Positions 17,168 to 26,115 of a stretch of DNA of 64,000 bases are shown here, piece by piece. Numbering within the stretch: the stretch's first letter is position 1; each line of letters starts with the position of its first letter. The DNA is taken from the NCBI RefSeq assembly GCF_030450125.1, contig NZ_CP123923.1:2108001-2172000 (forward strand). The letters are read 5' to 3'. Under the pieces are notes generated by a model. That model saw nothing but the letters and a program-made list of their open reading frames with translations, did not search any database and had not been told where the DNA came from. The position numbers and the translations under genes are program-made. The stretch comes from Streptomyces sp. WP-1 (GTDB lineage Bacteria > Actinomycetota > Actinomycetes > Streptomycetales > Streptomycetaceae).

Positions 17168-17294
17168 GAATCATTCAGAGCGCCGGCGCGTTAACGACCG
17201 ACGAGAGCAGAAGCAACGATGCCCGCTCACGCACCCACTCAGGCGCCCTGTGACGTTTCCGTGGTTGCGTCTGCCGGGACGGGGGTGACAGCAG

Positions 17295-17816
17295 GTGAGA
17301 AGGACGGGCGACTACGCCGAGTTGCAGCGGAAGTGTACGGCTATCCTGCGCGATCTCGGGATGCACGGGTCATTGTCCCTCGACGCGATTCTTGTGCGGG
17401 TGGAGGAGCTGAGGGGCCGCCCGCTCGTTCTGAAAGAGCTGCCGGAGCAGGCGGCGATCGCCGGAGCCTGCGGTCTCTGGCTGGGTACCGATGACGCCGA
17501 TTACGTCTTCTACGAGGCGCGTACGGCGCCCCTGCATCGCGAACACATCATTCTGCACGAGATCGGCCATGTGCTGTGCGACCACCACCGGGGGACGACG
17601 GCCCACGGCGATGAACTGGCGGGTCAGCTCCTCGGCGGCCTGCAGCCCCACCTCGTCAAACGATTGATGGCACGCACCAGTTACACGACCACCGAGGAAC
17701 AAGAAGCCGAGATGATTGCCAGCCTTATACAGAGCGCCGGAAAGACGGGCCCCATGGCCGGCCCGCTGGGACGACTCGGCGCCTTCCTGGGAGTGACGGT
17801 CGATGTCGGCGAGTGA
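17295..17816 (+). CDS. ImmA/IrrE-family metallopeptidase
   Basis: A 173-residue protein with the zinc-protease motif HEIGH near residues 92-96 (IILHEIGHVLCDH) and a downstream acidic residue in TEEQEAEM that could be the third ligand, as in ImmA/IrrE proteins. It starts at GTG 17295 behind GGGGGTGACAGCAG. The last 14 bases overlap the next gene, which indicates coupling. ImmA-type peptidases cleave XRE repressors in mobile elements and in DNA-damage responses; here an XRE gene lies directly upstream. The trio is widespread in Streptomyces and is of unknown physiological role. Confidence 0.85.
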   Translation: MRRTGDYAELQRKCTAILRDLGMHGSLSLDAILVRVEELRGRPLVLKELPEQAAIAGACGLWLGTDDADYVFYEARTAPLHREHIILHEIGHVLCDHHRGTTAHGDELAGQLLGGLQPHLVKRLMARTSYTTTEEQEAEMIASLIQSAGKTGPMAGPLGRLGAFLGVTVDVGE

Positions 17817-18966
17817 GCTGGCGACTCAGGTGGGGCTCGGCAGCGTTTTCATCATGTGGTTCGCCGTCGTATGCCGCGCCCGGCCCGCGTTGCGTCAGGC
17901 CCAGCAACGGGGACTGTGGCTCAGCGTCCTGGCCGCGACCGTCGCCATCACCCTCTTCCAGCCCAGGATCGTCGAACTGCTCACGGACGCCGGCACGGAC
18001 GTCCGCACCATCGCCCTGGTCCGCAACCTGATCGGTGTCCTCAGTGCCGGGCTGGTCCTTCTCTTCATGGTCGACTCCACCCGCGCTCGCCGCCTGCACC
18101 TCTCCGTCGTGGTGGGGCTGGCGGCAGCCATGGGCGCGTTGCTCGTCCTGAGCCTGTTGCAGGCGGTCCACCCCGGCGAGAGCGCTCCCTCCGTTCAGGG
18201 ACCCGCCGATGCGGGGTCCGCCTACTGGCTGATCCTCGTCGTGGCCCATCTGGTCGGTGACGCCGTCGCCCTCACGGTGTGCTGGTCGTACAGCCTGCGT
18301 ACCGCAGACCGCGATCTCGTCTGGTCGCTGCGGCTGTTCGCGGTGGGAAGCGTCTTCGCGGTCGCCTTCTGGGGCGGCTATCTCTGGTACCTCTTCGGCG
18401 GCGCCCCCGCCATCCTTCCCTACCTGTCGCTGGTCATCGGCGTTCACGGCATCATCCGGGCGGTATCACTGCTGGTCCCCACGGCGACGGCCGCGGCCCG
18501 AACCTGGACTGCTCTGCGGGTCACCTGGCGGCTGTGGCCGCTGTGGCGCGATCTCGTCGTGGCAGTGCCCCAAGTGGCGCTTGCCAGTCCACAGCAGACC
18601 AGGATCCAGGAGGTGCTGCGCCCGCGTTCCCCGCTGGCGCTGCAGGCGCACAGACAGACCATCGAGACCTATGACGCGCTCCTGGTGCTCCAGCAATACT
18701 CCCGGCCCGGCGCCTACGAGGACGCGCGCCGACACGCCCAGCGGGCAGGAGTGCGGGACGACCGGCTCGCCGCCGCCGCACTCGCCGGCGCACTGGGACA
18801 GGCGAGGCGGGCCAAACTCGTCGGTGCGTCACCGTCCGCCGCCCGCCCCCTCCCCGGCGTGGAGCACGGAAGCGCGGCGACCTTGCTGACGATCGCCCGG
18901 ATGTGGCCGTCGATGACGGACGCGCTGCCGTGCGACAGCGAAGCCGTCGCGGCCCGGCGGCCCTGA
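17803..18966 (+). CDS. MAB_1171c-type integral membrane protein (DUF6545-like)
   Basis: A 387-residue protein with about seven transmembrane helices in its first 230 residues (for example FIMWFAVVCRARP, VAITLFQPRIVEL, VVVGLAAAMGALLVLSLLQA, and SLRLFAVGSVFAVAFWGGYL). A cytoplasmic helical tail of about 150 residues rich in Ala/Arg follows (TWTALRVTWRLWPLWRD, then QTIETYDALLVLQQYS). This matches the MAB_1171c family of putative transporters seen beside XRE and ImmA/IrrE genes. The ATG lies inside the end of the protease gene. No transport substrate is known. Confidence 0.8.
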   Translation: MSASELATQVGLGSVFIMWFAVVCRARPALRQAQQRGLWLSVLAATVAITLFQPRIVELLTDAGTDVRTIALVRNLIGVLSAGLVLLFMVDSTRARRLHLSVVVGLAAAMGALLVLSLLQAVHPGESAPSVQGPADAGSAYWLILVVAHLVGDAVALTVCWSYSLRTADRDLVWSLRLFAVGSVFAVAFWGGYLWYLFGGAPAILPYLSLVIGVHGIIRAVSLLVPTATAAARTWTALRVTWRLWPLWRDLVVAVPQVALASPQQTRIQEVLRPRSPLALQAHRQTIETYDALLVLQQYSRPGAYEDARRHAQRAGVRDDRLAAAALAGALGQARRAKLVGASPSAARPLPGVEHGSAATLLTIARMWPSMTDALPCDSEAVAARRP

Positions 18967-19020
18967 CCCACCCCCTCGCGAGCGACAGAGGACGGGCCGG
19001 GAGCCGCGGGACCGACGGTA

Positions 19021-19851
19021 CTACCGACGAGTGCCCGCCTCGTCGTCGCGCGGCACCACACGGAAGTCGAAGCCGAGCGTCCCGGGGTCCAGGGCCGTCG
19101 CCCCGCCGTCGACGGTGAGCACGGCGCCATTCACATACGACGCCGCGGGGGACAGCAGCCAGGCAACGGCCTCCGCGATCTCCCGCGGCTCACCCGGACG
19201 ACCCAGCGGAAGGAATCCGGTCACCTCCTCGTAGGCCGTGTCCACGCCGTCTCCCGGCAGGTCCGCTTCGGCGGCGAAGCGCGCCATGCGGCGGTCGGCC
19301 ATCTCGCTCCGCACCCAGCTCGGGCACACGACGTTGGCTCGCACCCCCTGACCGCCGTAGTCGACGGCGACGGAACGGCACAGCTGGAGCAGGGCTGCCT
19401 TGGACGTGGCGTACGGCGCGTTGCTCGTGCCGTTGCGCAGCGCGGACACCGAAGCGACGGCGACCACCGCGCCGCTCGCCTCCAGCAGGTGCGGGATCGC
19501 CGCGCGCAGGAGCAGCAGTGGGCCGGTGACATTGGTGCGCATCACCTCGTCCCAGTCCTCCAACGACAGGTCGCCCACGGCCCCTCCGCGCCCGATGCCC
19601 GCGTTGAGCACCACTCCGTCGATCCGTCCGTACGCGTCCAACGCTGCCGCGACGAGACTGTCGGCGGCCTCGGGGTCCCGCACGTCGGACGGATGCGCGA
19701 GCGCCCCGGTCTCTTGTTCGAGGCGTCGCAACGGCTCGCTGCGCCGGCCGGAGACGACCACATGGTGCTCTCCCTCGCGCAGCAGCCGGGCGGTGGCCTC
19801 CCCGATGCCCGTACCCCCGCCGGTCACGATGACAACTCGCTTCTTCTTCAC
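19021..19851 (-). CDS. short-chain dehydrogenase/reductase
   Basis: A 276-residue SDR. The NAD(P)-binding motif TGGGTGIG is at 10-17, the structural NAG motif at 83-85, and the catalytic set Ser134/Ser136, Tyr147 and Lys151 (YATSK) is intact. The C-terminus has the usual NGAVLTVDGG. I chose the GTG at 19851, which has a GGAG site upstream and puts the Rossmann motif at the normal distance; the frame extends to 20049 without support. Substrate cannot be told from sequence. It is convergent with the MAB_1171c gene and divergent from the glycosyltransferase operon. Confidence 0.88.
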   Translation of the reverse strand: MKKKRVVIVTGGGTGIGEATARLLREGEHHVVVSGRRSEPLRRLEQETGALAHPSDVRDPEAADSLVAAALDAYGRIDGVVLNAGIGRGGAVGDLSLEDWDEVMRTNVTGPLLLLRAAIPHLLEASGAVVAVASVSALRNGTSNAPYATSKAALLQLCRSVAVDYGGQGVRANVVCPSWVRSEMADRRMARFAAEADLPGDGVDTAYEEVTGFLPLGRPGEPREIAEAVAWLLSPAASYVNGAVLTVDGGATALDPGTLGFDFRVVPRDDEAGTRR

Positions 19852-20056
19852 TGCTGTTCTCGCTCCTTCAAGATCGCAGGGCGCCACCGAGCGTAGATCC
19901 CGCTGATCCCTTGCTGACGACTTTGAGACAAGCTGACCTGCCCTGATGCCGAGACCCCCTGCGGTACACATCGGTTCCATGGTCGGGTAAACCCGACCTT
20001 GAGGTCTCGACCTGGCTGTCATGCCCCGGCAAGGCGCTCCCCGGTGCAATGGACGG

Positions 20057-21328
20057 GTGCTGACTCATAGGCATCAACTTCCCTCGGACAACCGCGCATT
20101 GTGGTGTTGCGGCTGGCTCGCGGCCGCCGTATGGGCCGCCGTCTTCCCGCTGATCACGGCACCCGAGCCGCACCGTTTGTGGGGCATGAGCGCCTGCGCG
20201 GGCTACCTCTGCGCGGCGGTCGCCGCGTTGTCACCGCGCCGGCGCGGACATGCCGTATCGGTCTGGCTCGCCGTCGGCGGTGCCGTCGTCGTGCCCCTCG
20301 CACTGCTGGTACTGACCGGCTCGGCGCAGAGCGAGGTCGGCGTGATCGAGCGCGCCGGGCTGCTGACGGTGCACCAGTCCACACCGTACCTGGCGCATCC
20401 CCGCACTGTGGCCGAGGTCACCCCGTACCTGCCGGGCATGGCGGTGTTCGGGCTGCCGCGTGCGGTGCTGGGCGACAGCGGCGCACTGCCCAGGGTGCTG
20501 GGTGACGCCCGGCTCTGGTGTGCGGCGGCGTTCCTCGGCTGCCTGTGGACGGCTCGGCGTGCGGCCCGGCGCCCTGCCCGCGGTCCGAGGGCGGCTGCCG
20601 GAAACACGACGAGCATGTACGGTGTCGGCGCGTTCGTCGCCTCACCGGCCGTGGCCCTGCCGCTGTGCGTCAGCGGCGTGGACCTGCCGCTGATCGGGCT
20701 GCTGGTTCTCGCGCTGGCGTATGCGGCGCGGGGGCGGTCGTCGGCCAGCGGTCTCGCGCTCGCCGCTGCCTGCTCCCTCAAGTGGACGGCCTGGCCCGCC
20801 GTCGCGGTCGCCGTGGCGCTGCTCGCCCGCCGGGGCGGCCCCCGCCCAGCTGTGCGCGGGGCGGCCGTGGCAGTGGCGGGCACGGCCCTGCTCGTTCTGC
20901 CGAGCGCGCTGTCGTCACCCGGGCCCCTGGTGCAGCAGGTGTTCGCCTTTCCGATCGGGCGGGGGCCATGGGAGACTCCGGCGGCCAGCCCGCTGCCGGG
21001 CAGACTGCTCGCCGACGGCGGGCCGGCCGGCTGGTACGCGGCGGTCGCCCTGCTACTGGCCGCGGGGCTGGCCGTCGCCCTGTCCCTTCTGGTACGGCCG
21101 CCGCACGATCTCGTGTCGGCCGCCGACCGGCTCGCCGTCGGTCTGTCCGCGGCGTTCCTCCTCGCGCCGGCCGGACGCTTCGGGTACCTCGCCCTGCCGG
21201 TCGCCCTGGTCGTGTTCGCCCGGCTGTTGGGCGGCACCGAGCGCAAGGAGCCCGCGCACGGCCTCGTCGTACGGGACTCCCGGCCTGCGCGTCCCACCCC
21301 CGTGGCGGCCCCGGGGGGCACCCGGTGA
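20057..21328 (+). CDS. GT87-like polytopic membrane glycosyltransferase
   Basis: About 423 residues with roughly ten hydrophobic helices. Near residues 100-125 there is a loop of the type STPYLAHPRTVAEVTPYLPG, the form seen in actinobacterial DUF2029/GT87 polyprenyl-phosphate-mannose-dependent transferases. Such enzymes act on the outer face of the membrane. The GTG at 20057 is a working start; 20021 is possible. The stop overlaps the start of the FkbM gene (GTGA), so the two are coupled. With the GT4 gene that follows, it forms a small glycan or glycolipid modification operon. Confidence 0.7.
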   Translation: MLTHRHQLPSDNRALWCCGWLAAAVWAAVFPLITAPEPHRLWGMSACAGYLCAAVAALSPRRRGHAVSVWLAVGGAVVVPLALLVLTGSAQSEVGVIERAGLLTVHQSTPYLAHPRTVAEVTPYLPGMAVFGLPRAVLGDSGALPRVLGDARLWCAAAFLGCLWTARRAARRPARGPRAAAGNTTSMYGVGAFVASPAVALPLCVSGVDLPLIGLLVLALAYAARGRSSASGLALAAACSLKWTAWPAVAVAVALLARRGGPRPAVRGAAVAVAGTALLVLPSALSSPGPLVQQVFAFPIGRGPWETPAASPLPGRLLADGGPAGWYAAVALLLAAGLAVALSLLVRPPHDLVSAADRLAVGLSAAFLLAPAGRFGYLALPVALVVFARLLGGTERKEPAHGLVVRDSRPARPTPVAAPGGTR

Positions 21329-22056
21329 GGGCCCGTCGTATCGCGGCGGTGGCGGCCACCCTGCGGTGGGGCGCCCACCGGTTCCCGTTCGTCGAGGACG
21401 AGGTGGCGGGTCTACGGGCGTTCGTACCGGCGGGATCGGTGTGCGTGGACGCGGGCGCGGAGTACGGGCTGTACACCTGGGTGCTGGCCGCCCTGGCCGG
21501 GCCGTCCGGCCGGGTGCACAGCGTCGAGCCGCTGCCCGGTCCCTACCGCCTGCTGCGCAGCACCGCGCGGCTCCTGGGCGCCCGCAACGTGACCGTGCAC
21601 CGCGCCGCCCTCGGTGACTGGTGCGGATACGGAACGCTCAGCCTGCCGGTACGGCGAGGTCTGCCGGTGCACGGGCGGGCCTATCTCACCGCGGGCGCGG
21701 ACGGGCCCGGCCCCAATACCGAGTTCCGCGACTCCCGCACCGTGCCGGCCCCGGTCCGGACCCTCGACCAGCTGGCCCAGGAGATCGCCCTGGAGCGGCT
21801 GACGTTCGTCAAGGCCGATGTCGAGGGCACTGAACTCGCCCTGCTGAAGGGAGGCTCGGCCACTCTGCTCCGCCACCGGCCCACGCTGCTGCTGGAGATC
21901 GAGCGGCGCCACCTGGCGAAGTACGGCGCGGATCCGGCCGATGTCCTCACCCACCTGCGGGACTTGGGCTACCGGGCCCACTGCTGGCGCCGTGGCCGCT
22001 GGGATCCCGTCACCCGCATCACCGACGACCGCCGCAACTACCTCTTCACCACCTGA
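21325..22056 (+). CDS. FkbM-family methyltransferase
   Basis: A 243-residue SAM-dependent methyltransferase of the FkbM type. The SAM-binding start CVDAGAEYGLYTWVLAALAG is at about 38-57, acidic residues follow in VHSVEPLPG, and the family hallmark FVKADVEGTELALLKGG is at about 168-184. FkbM proteins O-methylate hydroxyls of sugars or polyketide units. The GTG at 21325 overlaps the upstream stop. Position between two glycosyltransferase genes suggests it methylates a sugar on a surface glycan; a tailoring role on a secreted peptide is possible but unsupported. Confidence 0.82.
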   Translation: MRARRIAAVAATLRWGAHRFPFVEDEVAGLRAFVPAGSVCVDAGAEYGLYTWVLAALAGPSGRVHSVEPLPGPYRLLRSTARLLGARNVTVHRAALGDWCGYGTLSLPVRRGLPVHGRAYLTAGADGPGPNTEFRDSRTVPAPVRTLDQLAQEIALERLTFVKADVEGTELALLKGGSATLLRHRPTLLLEIERRHLAKYGADPADVLTHLRDLGYRAHCWRRGRWDPVTRITDDRRNYLFTT

Positions 22057-22086
22057 CCGTCCCCGTCCCGAAGGCAGCGACCGACC

Positions 22087-23256
22087 ATGGGCACCACTCT
22101 CATCGTCACCAACGACTTCCCGCCCCGCCAAGGGGGCATCGAAACGTTCGTCCACGCCATGGCGACGCGCATACCCGACAACGACGTGGTCGTCTACACG
22201 TCCGGTGAGCCGGGCGCCGCCGAGTACGACGCCACGCTGCCGTTCCCGGTGGTCCGGGATCCCAGCGGCAAGCTGCTGCCCACCCCCAGGGTGACCCGCC
22301 GCGCTCTGGAGATCGCCCGGCGGTACGGCTGCGACCGGGTCTGGTTCGGCGCCGCCGCTCCCCTCGCGGCGATGGCGCCGGCACTGCGGCGCGGCGGGAT
22401 CCAGCGGATGGTGGCCACCACGCACGGTCACGAGATCTGGTGGGCACGCACACCGGGCGCCAGGCAGGTGCTACGACGCATCGGCGACCATGTGGACGCG
22501 GTCACCTACCTCGGCGAGTACACCCGGCGTCGTATCGCGCCGGCGCTGGGGCCGCGGGCCGGACTCGCGCGGCTGGTTCCCGGCGTGGACACCTCGGCGT
22601 TCCTGCCGGAGCCCGGCCGGGCCCGGCAGATCCGGGAGCGGCACGGCATCGTGGACCGCAAAGTCGTCCTGTGCGTCTCACGGCTGGTCCGGCGCAAGGG
22701 CCAGGACATGCTGATCCGGGCGATGCCCCGCATACGGCAGGCCGTGCCGGAAGCGGTGCTGGTGATCGTGGGCCGCGGCCCGGACGAGCACCGGTTGCGC
22801 CGGCTCGCACGGCTGCACGCCGACGGCCACGTGGTGTTCGTCGGCGGGCTGGATCACGCGTCGACGGCTGCGTACTACTCGGCGGCGGACGTGTTCGCCA
22901 TGCCGTGCCGGACCCGCAAGGCCGGGCTGGAGGCGGAAGGGCTGGGCATCGTGTTCCTGGAGGCCGCCGCCAGCGGGCTGCCCGTGGTCGCCGGAGACTC
23001 GGGGGGCGCGCCGGACGCGGTCGTCGACGGGGTGACGGGGACCGTCGTGGACGGCACGGATGAAGGGGCCGTGGCCCGTGCTGTGACGGGGATCCTGCGC
23101 GACCCGGACAAGGCCGCGGCGATGGGCGAGTCCGGCCGGTCCTGGGTGGCTTCGCGGTGGTCCTGGGACGTGTCGGCACAGCGGCTGGCCCAGCTGCTCT
23201 CCCCCGGTGCGGATCTCAGCGCGGCGGTGTCCGAGCGAAGTGGCGGGGAAGGCTGA
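22087..23256 (+). CDS. GT4 glycosyltransferase, PimB-like
   Basis: A 389-residue GT-B fold transferase. The opening TLIVTNDFPPRQGGIETFV is typical of PimB'-like mannosyltransferases. The C-terminal nucleotide-sugar region shows CVSRLVRRKGQDML, GRGPDEHRLRRLA and the E(x7)E motif within GLGIVFLEAAASGLPVVAGD. It likely uses GDP-mannose or a related donor on a lipid acceptor at the inner membrane face. It follows the FkbM gene by 30 bases and completes the GT87/FkbM/GT4 operon. Confidence 0.88.
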   Translation: MGTTLIVTNDFPPRQGGIETFVHAMATRIPDNDVVVYTSGEPGAAEYDATLPFPVVRDPSGKLLPTPRVTRRALEIARRYGCDRVWFGAAAPLAAMAPALRRGGIQRMVATTHGHEIWWARTPGARQVLRRIGDHVDAVTYLGEYTRRRIAPALGPRAGLARLVPGVDTSAFLPEPGRARQIRERHGIVDRKVVLCVSRLVRRKGQDMLIRAMPRIRQAVPEAVLVIVGRGPDEHRLRRLARLHADGHVVFVGGLDHASTAAYYSAADVFAMPCRTRKAGLEAEGLGIVFLEAAASGLPVVAGDSGGAPDAVVDGVTGTVVDGTDEGAVARAVTGILRDPDKAAAMGESGRSWVASRWSWDVSAQRLAQLLSPGADLSAAVSERSGGEG

Positions 23257-23287
23257 CGGAGCCGCGGCCTCCTGAGGGTGCCTCCGC

Positions 23288-23956
23288 TCAGACTCGCGGG
23301 GGCTGCCCGCGCAGGTGGGCGAGGACGGCCAGGACTCGGCGGTTGCCCTCCGCCGGGTCGAGATCCAGCTTCATGAAGATGTTGCTCGAGTGCTTGACCA
23401 CCGACGCCTCCGTGATGGTGAGCCGCTGCGCGATGGCCTGGTTGTTGAGGCCTTCCGCCATGAGAGCCAGTACCTCCCGCTCGCGGGGCGTCAGGCGCTG
23501 CAGCGGCTCGTCGGCGGCACGCTGCTGCAGCAGCACGCGAACCACTTCCGGATCGATCACCGTCTGCCCGTCGGCGATGCGGTCCAGCGCGTCGAGGAAG
23601 TCGGCGACCTCTCCGACCCGGTCCTTGAGCAGATACCCGAGTCCCCCCTCGGCCGGCGAACTGCCGCTGAACAACTGTGTCGCGTAGGCCGTGGCGATGT
23701 ACTGCGACAGCACGAGCACCGGCAGGCCGGGGTGCCGGCCGCGCAGTTCCAAAGCCGCCTTCAGCCCTTCGTCGCGGAAGCCGGGCGGCATCCGGACATC
23801 GGTGATGACCACGTCCGGCCGGTCGGCGTCCACGGCACGCGCCAGTTCCCCGGCATCCCCGACAGCGGCTGTCACCTCGTGTCCGACCTGGGACAGCAGC
23901 TCCACCAGGCCGGCGCGGAGCAGGACGGCGTCCTCGGCGAGCACTATGCGGAGCAC
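23288..23956 (-). CDS. NarL/FixJ-type response regulator
   Basis: A 222-residue response regulator. The receiver domain has acidic residues in LAEDAVLLRAG, phosphoacceptor Asp53 in VVITDVRMPP and the conserved Lys in GYLLKDRV. The output domain is a LuxR/NarL helix-turn-helix (LTPREREVLALMAEGLNNQA, then VVKHSSNIFMKL). It starts at GTG 23956, overlapping the end of the histidine kinase gene by 13 bases, so the two form a coupled pair. It is divergent from the ABC transporter genes at 25369, which are its most likely target. Confidence 0.93.
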   Translation of the reverse strand: MLRIVLAEDAVLLRAGLVELLSQVGHEVTAAVGDAGELARAVDADRPDVVITDVRMPPGFRDEGLKAALELRGRHPGLPVLVLSQYIATAYATQLFSGSSPAEGGLGYLLKDRVGEVADFLDALDRIADGQTVIDPEVVRVLLQQRAADEPLQRLTPREREVLALMAEGLNNQAIAQRLTITEASVVKHSSNIFMKLDLDPAEGNRRVLAVLAHLRGQPPRV

Positions 23957-25221
23957 GGCACCTCCGCCCGCAGTTGCGTGGGTCCGCCGACGGGACTTGT
24001 CACGACGAGTCTCCCTTTCAGAATGGCCACGCGGTCCGCCAGTCCCTGCAGACCGGCACCGGCGGCCGGATCGGCGCCGCCGTGCCCATTGTCGGTGATC
24101 AGCAGGACCAGCTTGTCGTCGCGCAGCCGTCCGACGACGGTGACCTGGTCGGCACCGCTGTGCTTGGAGGCGTTGGTCAGCGCCTCGGTGACGGTGAAGT
24201 ACGCCGTCGTCTCGATGGCCGGTGGCAACCGGTGCGGCAGATCGATGTCGACGGTCACCGGGATCGGGTTGCGCAGGGCGAGTTCGGCGAGAGCGGCGGG
24301 CAGGCCGTGGTCGGTGAGGACCTGGGGATGGATGCCGCGGACCAGGGAACGCAACTGGCCCAGGGCCTCGCGGGCCTCGCCGCGGGCTCGGGCGATGAGC
24401 GCGACAGCCGGCGAGTCCTGGCCTCGCAGCTCCATCTCGGCCAGCCCCAGGGTCATGCTGAGTGCCACGAGTTGCTGCTGGGCGCCGTCGTGCAGATCGC
24501 GTTCGATGCGTCGCCTCTCGGCTTCGAAGGCGTCGATCAACCGGGCGCGGGAGCGGGTCAGTTCGATGACCCGGGAACTCAGGTCCTCGTCCCGCGCCGA
24601 CAGCAGGAACTGGGCGACCCAGACGTGCGCGCCGGTGAGCAGCCCGCCCACGTAGGCCGAGACGAACAGCCCGAACAGGCCGATGGCGCTGCCCGGCAGG
24701 GCTGCCACGGGGTCGGAGATGGACCTGCCGGGCACCAGCATCACCGTGTCGGGTGCGATCGCCCACACGATGGCCGGTGTCAGCGTGAGGATCACCGACA
24801 GGCCGAACAAGGCGGCGAAGCCGAACCCCGTGGTGGTGGAGACGACCCCCAGGGCGAGCGTGTACCCCAGTTCCCGCCATGTGGCCCGTTCACGCAGCCG
24901 GGTGCGCAGCCACGGCCAGGCACCCGTACCGGGCAGGGAGCCGTGCGGGTCGAGGAGGGGCTCCGGTTCCACAAGCCGTAACCGGCGCCGTTCCAGGGCG
25001 GCGACGGGGATGCCGGAGACGGCGACCGCCATGAGGACGAGCAGGCCGACTCCGACCACGGACAGGCCGACGCCGACGAAGAGGAGGGCGGTCAGCAGGA
25101 ACAGCACGGCGAAGCCGAGGACGGTTCCGCTCAGCAGGAAGGCCCAGCACCGCAGCGGCCACGTGGAGAAGGCGAACCGCAGGGGGTTCCGCCGTAAGGA
25201 CTCCCAGACGGCGACGGTCAT
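23944..25221 (-). CDS. membrane sensor histidine kinase (HisKA_3 type)
   Basis: A 425-residue kinase. The first 210 residues contain about five or six hydrophobic helices with almost no extracytoplasmic loop, as in intramembrane-sensing kinases of cell-envelope stress systems. The phosphoacceptor His244 sits in RRIERDLHDGAQQQLVAL, and the ATPase domain shows LTNASKHSGA (N box) and ITDNGHGG with AGAGLQGLADRV (G boxes). It partners with the overlapping response regulator. Its gene is divergent from an ABC ATPase/FtsX pair across about 150 bases, an arrangement known from antimicrobial-peptide detoxification modules. Confidence 0.93.
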   Translation of the reverse strand: MTVAVWESLRRNPLRFAFSTWPLRCWAFLLSGTVLGFAVLFLLTALLFVGVGLSVVGVGLLVLMAVAVSGIPVAALERRRLRLVEPEPLLDPHGSLPGTGAWPWLRTRLRERATWRELGYTLALGVVSTTTGFGFAALFGLSVILTLTPAIVWAIAPDTVMLVPGRSISDPVAALPGSAIGLFGLFVSAYVGGLLTGAHVWVAQFLLSARDEDLSSRVIELTRSRARLIDAFEAERRRIERDLHDGAQQQLVALSMTLGLAEMELRGQDSPAVALIARARGEAREALGQLRSLVRGIHPQVLTDHGLPAALAELALRNPIPVTVDIDLPHRLPPAIETTAYFTVTEALTNASKHSGADQVTVVGRLRDDKLVLLITDNGHGGADPAAGAGLQGLADRVAILKGRLVVTSPVGGPTQLRAEVPCSA

Positions 25222-25368
25222 GGTGCGTGTCCCTCCGGGGCGTGCGCGTGCGGGGCCACCGGCTACTCTATCCGGCCGGCGCGCCCGGCGGATGGTAGGG
25301 AAAACCCGCCCCCCGGGACTCTGCGAAGGTCCACTGACCTGGGCGGCCCGCTCTGCTGGACTGGGAGC

Positions 25369-26115
25369 ATGTCATTGCTCACCGATGTCCAGCTTCCCGC
25401 TGTCCAGCTGGCCGCCGTCTCCAAGAGTTACGCGGGCGCCGCGAGCCCGGTCCCGGTGCTGCGCGAGGTCAGTCTGGGCTTTTCGCAGCGCGCGATGACC
25501 GCTGTGATGGGCCCGTCCGGCTCCGGCAAGACGACACTGCTGAACTGCGCGGCCGGTCTGGACAAGCCCGACAGCGGCAGGGTCCTGCTCGGCGACACGG
25601 ATCTCGCCGCCTGCGACGAGAGGGAACTCACCGCGGTCCGCAGGAGCCGGATCGGCTTCGTCTTCCAGCAGTTCAATCTGCTGCCGATGCTGAGCGCGTA
25701 CGAGAACGTGGCGCTGCCGCTGCGGCTGCAGGGCCGGCGGGTGAAACGGGACCGGGTCCTGGAGGCCTTGCGCGAGGTGGGCCTGGAGGACAAGGCGGAC
25801 CGACGGCCCGCGCAGCTGTCCGGCGGCCAGCAGCAGCGGGTGGCGATCGCGCGCACGCTGGTCGCCGAGCCCGAGATCGTCTTCGCCGACGAGCCGACCG
25901 GGTCTCTGGACCGGTCCAGCGGCCGGCAGGTCATGGAACTGCTGCGGACCGTGGTGGACCGGGCGGGGCGCACGGTCGTCATGGTGACGCACGATCCGGC
26001 GGTGGCGGCCTGCGCGGACCGGGTCGTGTTCCTCTCGGACGGCCAGGTCGTCGGGCGGCTCGACCACCCTACGGCCGACGCGGTCGCCCAGCGGCTGAGC
26101 ATGTGGGAGCGGTGA
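25369..26115 (+). CDS. ABC transporter ATP-binding protein (MacB/LolD type)
   Basis: A 248-residue ATPase. Walker A GPSGSGKTT is at 48-56, the Q-loop is in FVFQQFNLLPML, signature LSGGQQQR at 150-157, Walker B VFADEP with catalytic Glu175, and the H-loop His is in VMVTHDP. It belongs to the LolD/MacB/BceA group, which works with FtsX-type permeases. The stop codon overlaps the permease start (TGATG), so the two are made together. Members extrude or remove lipids and antimicrobial peptides from the membrane. Confidence 0.95.
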   Translation: MSLLTDVQLPAVQLAAVSKSYAGAASPVPVLREVSLGFSQRAMTAVMGPSGSGKTTLLNCAAGLDKPDSGRVLLGDTDLAACDERELTAVRRSRIGFVFQQFNLLPMLSAYENVALPLRLQGRRVKRDRVLEALREVGLEDKADRRPAQLSGGQQQRVAIARTLVAEPEIVFADEPTGSLDRSSGRQVMELLRTVVDRAGRTVVMVTHDPAVAACADRVVFLSDGQVVGRLDHPTADAVAQRLSMWER

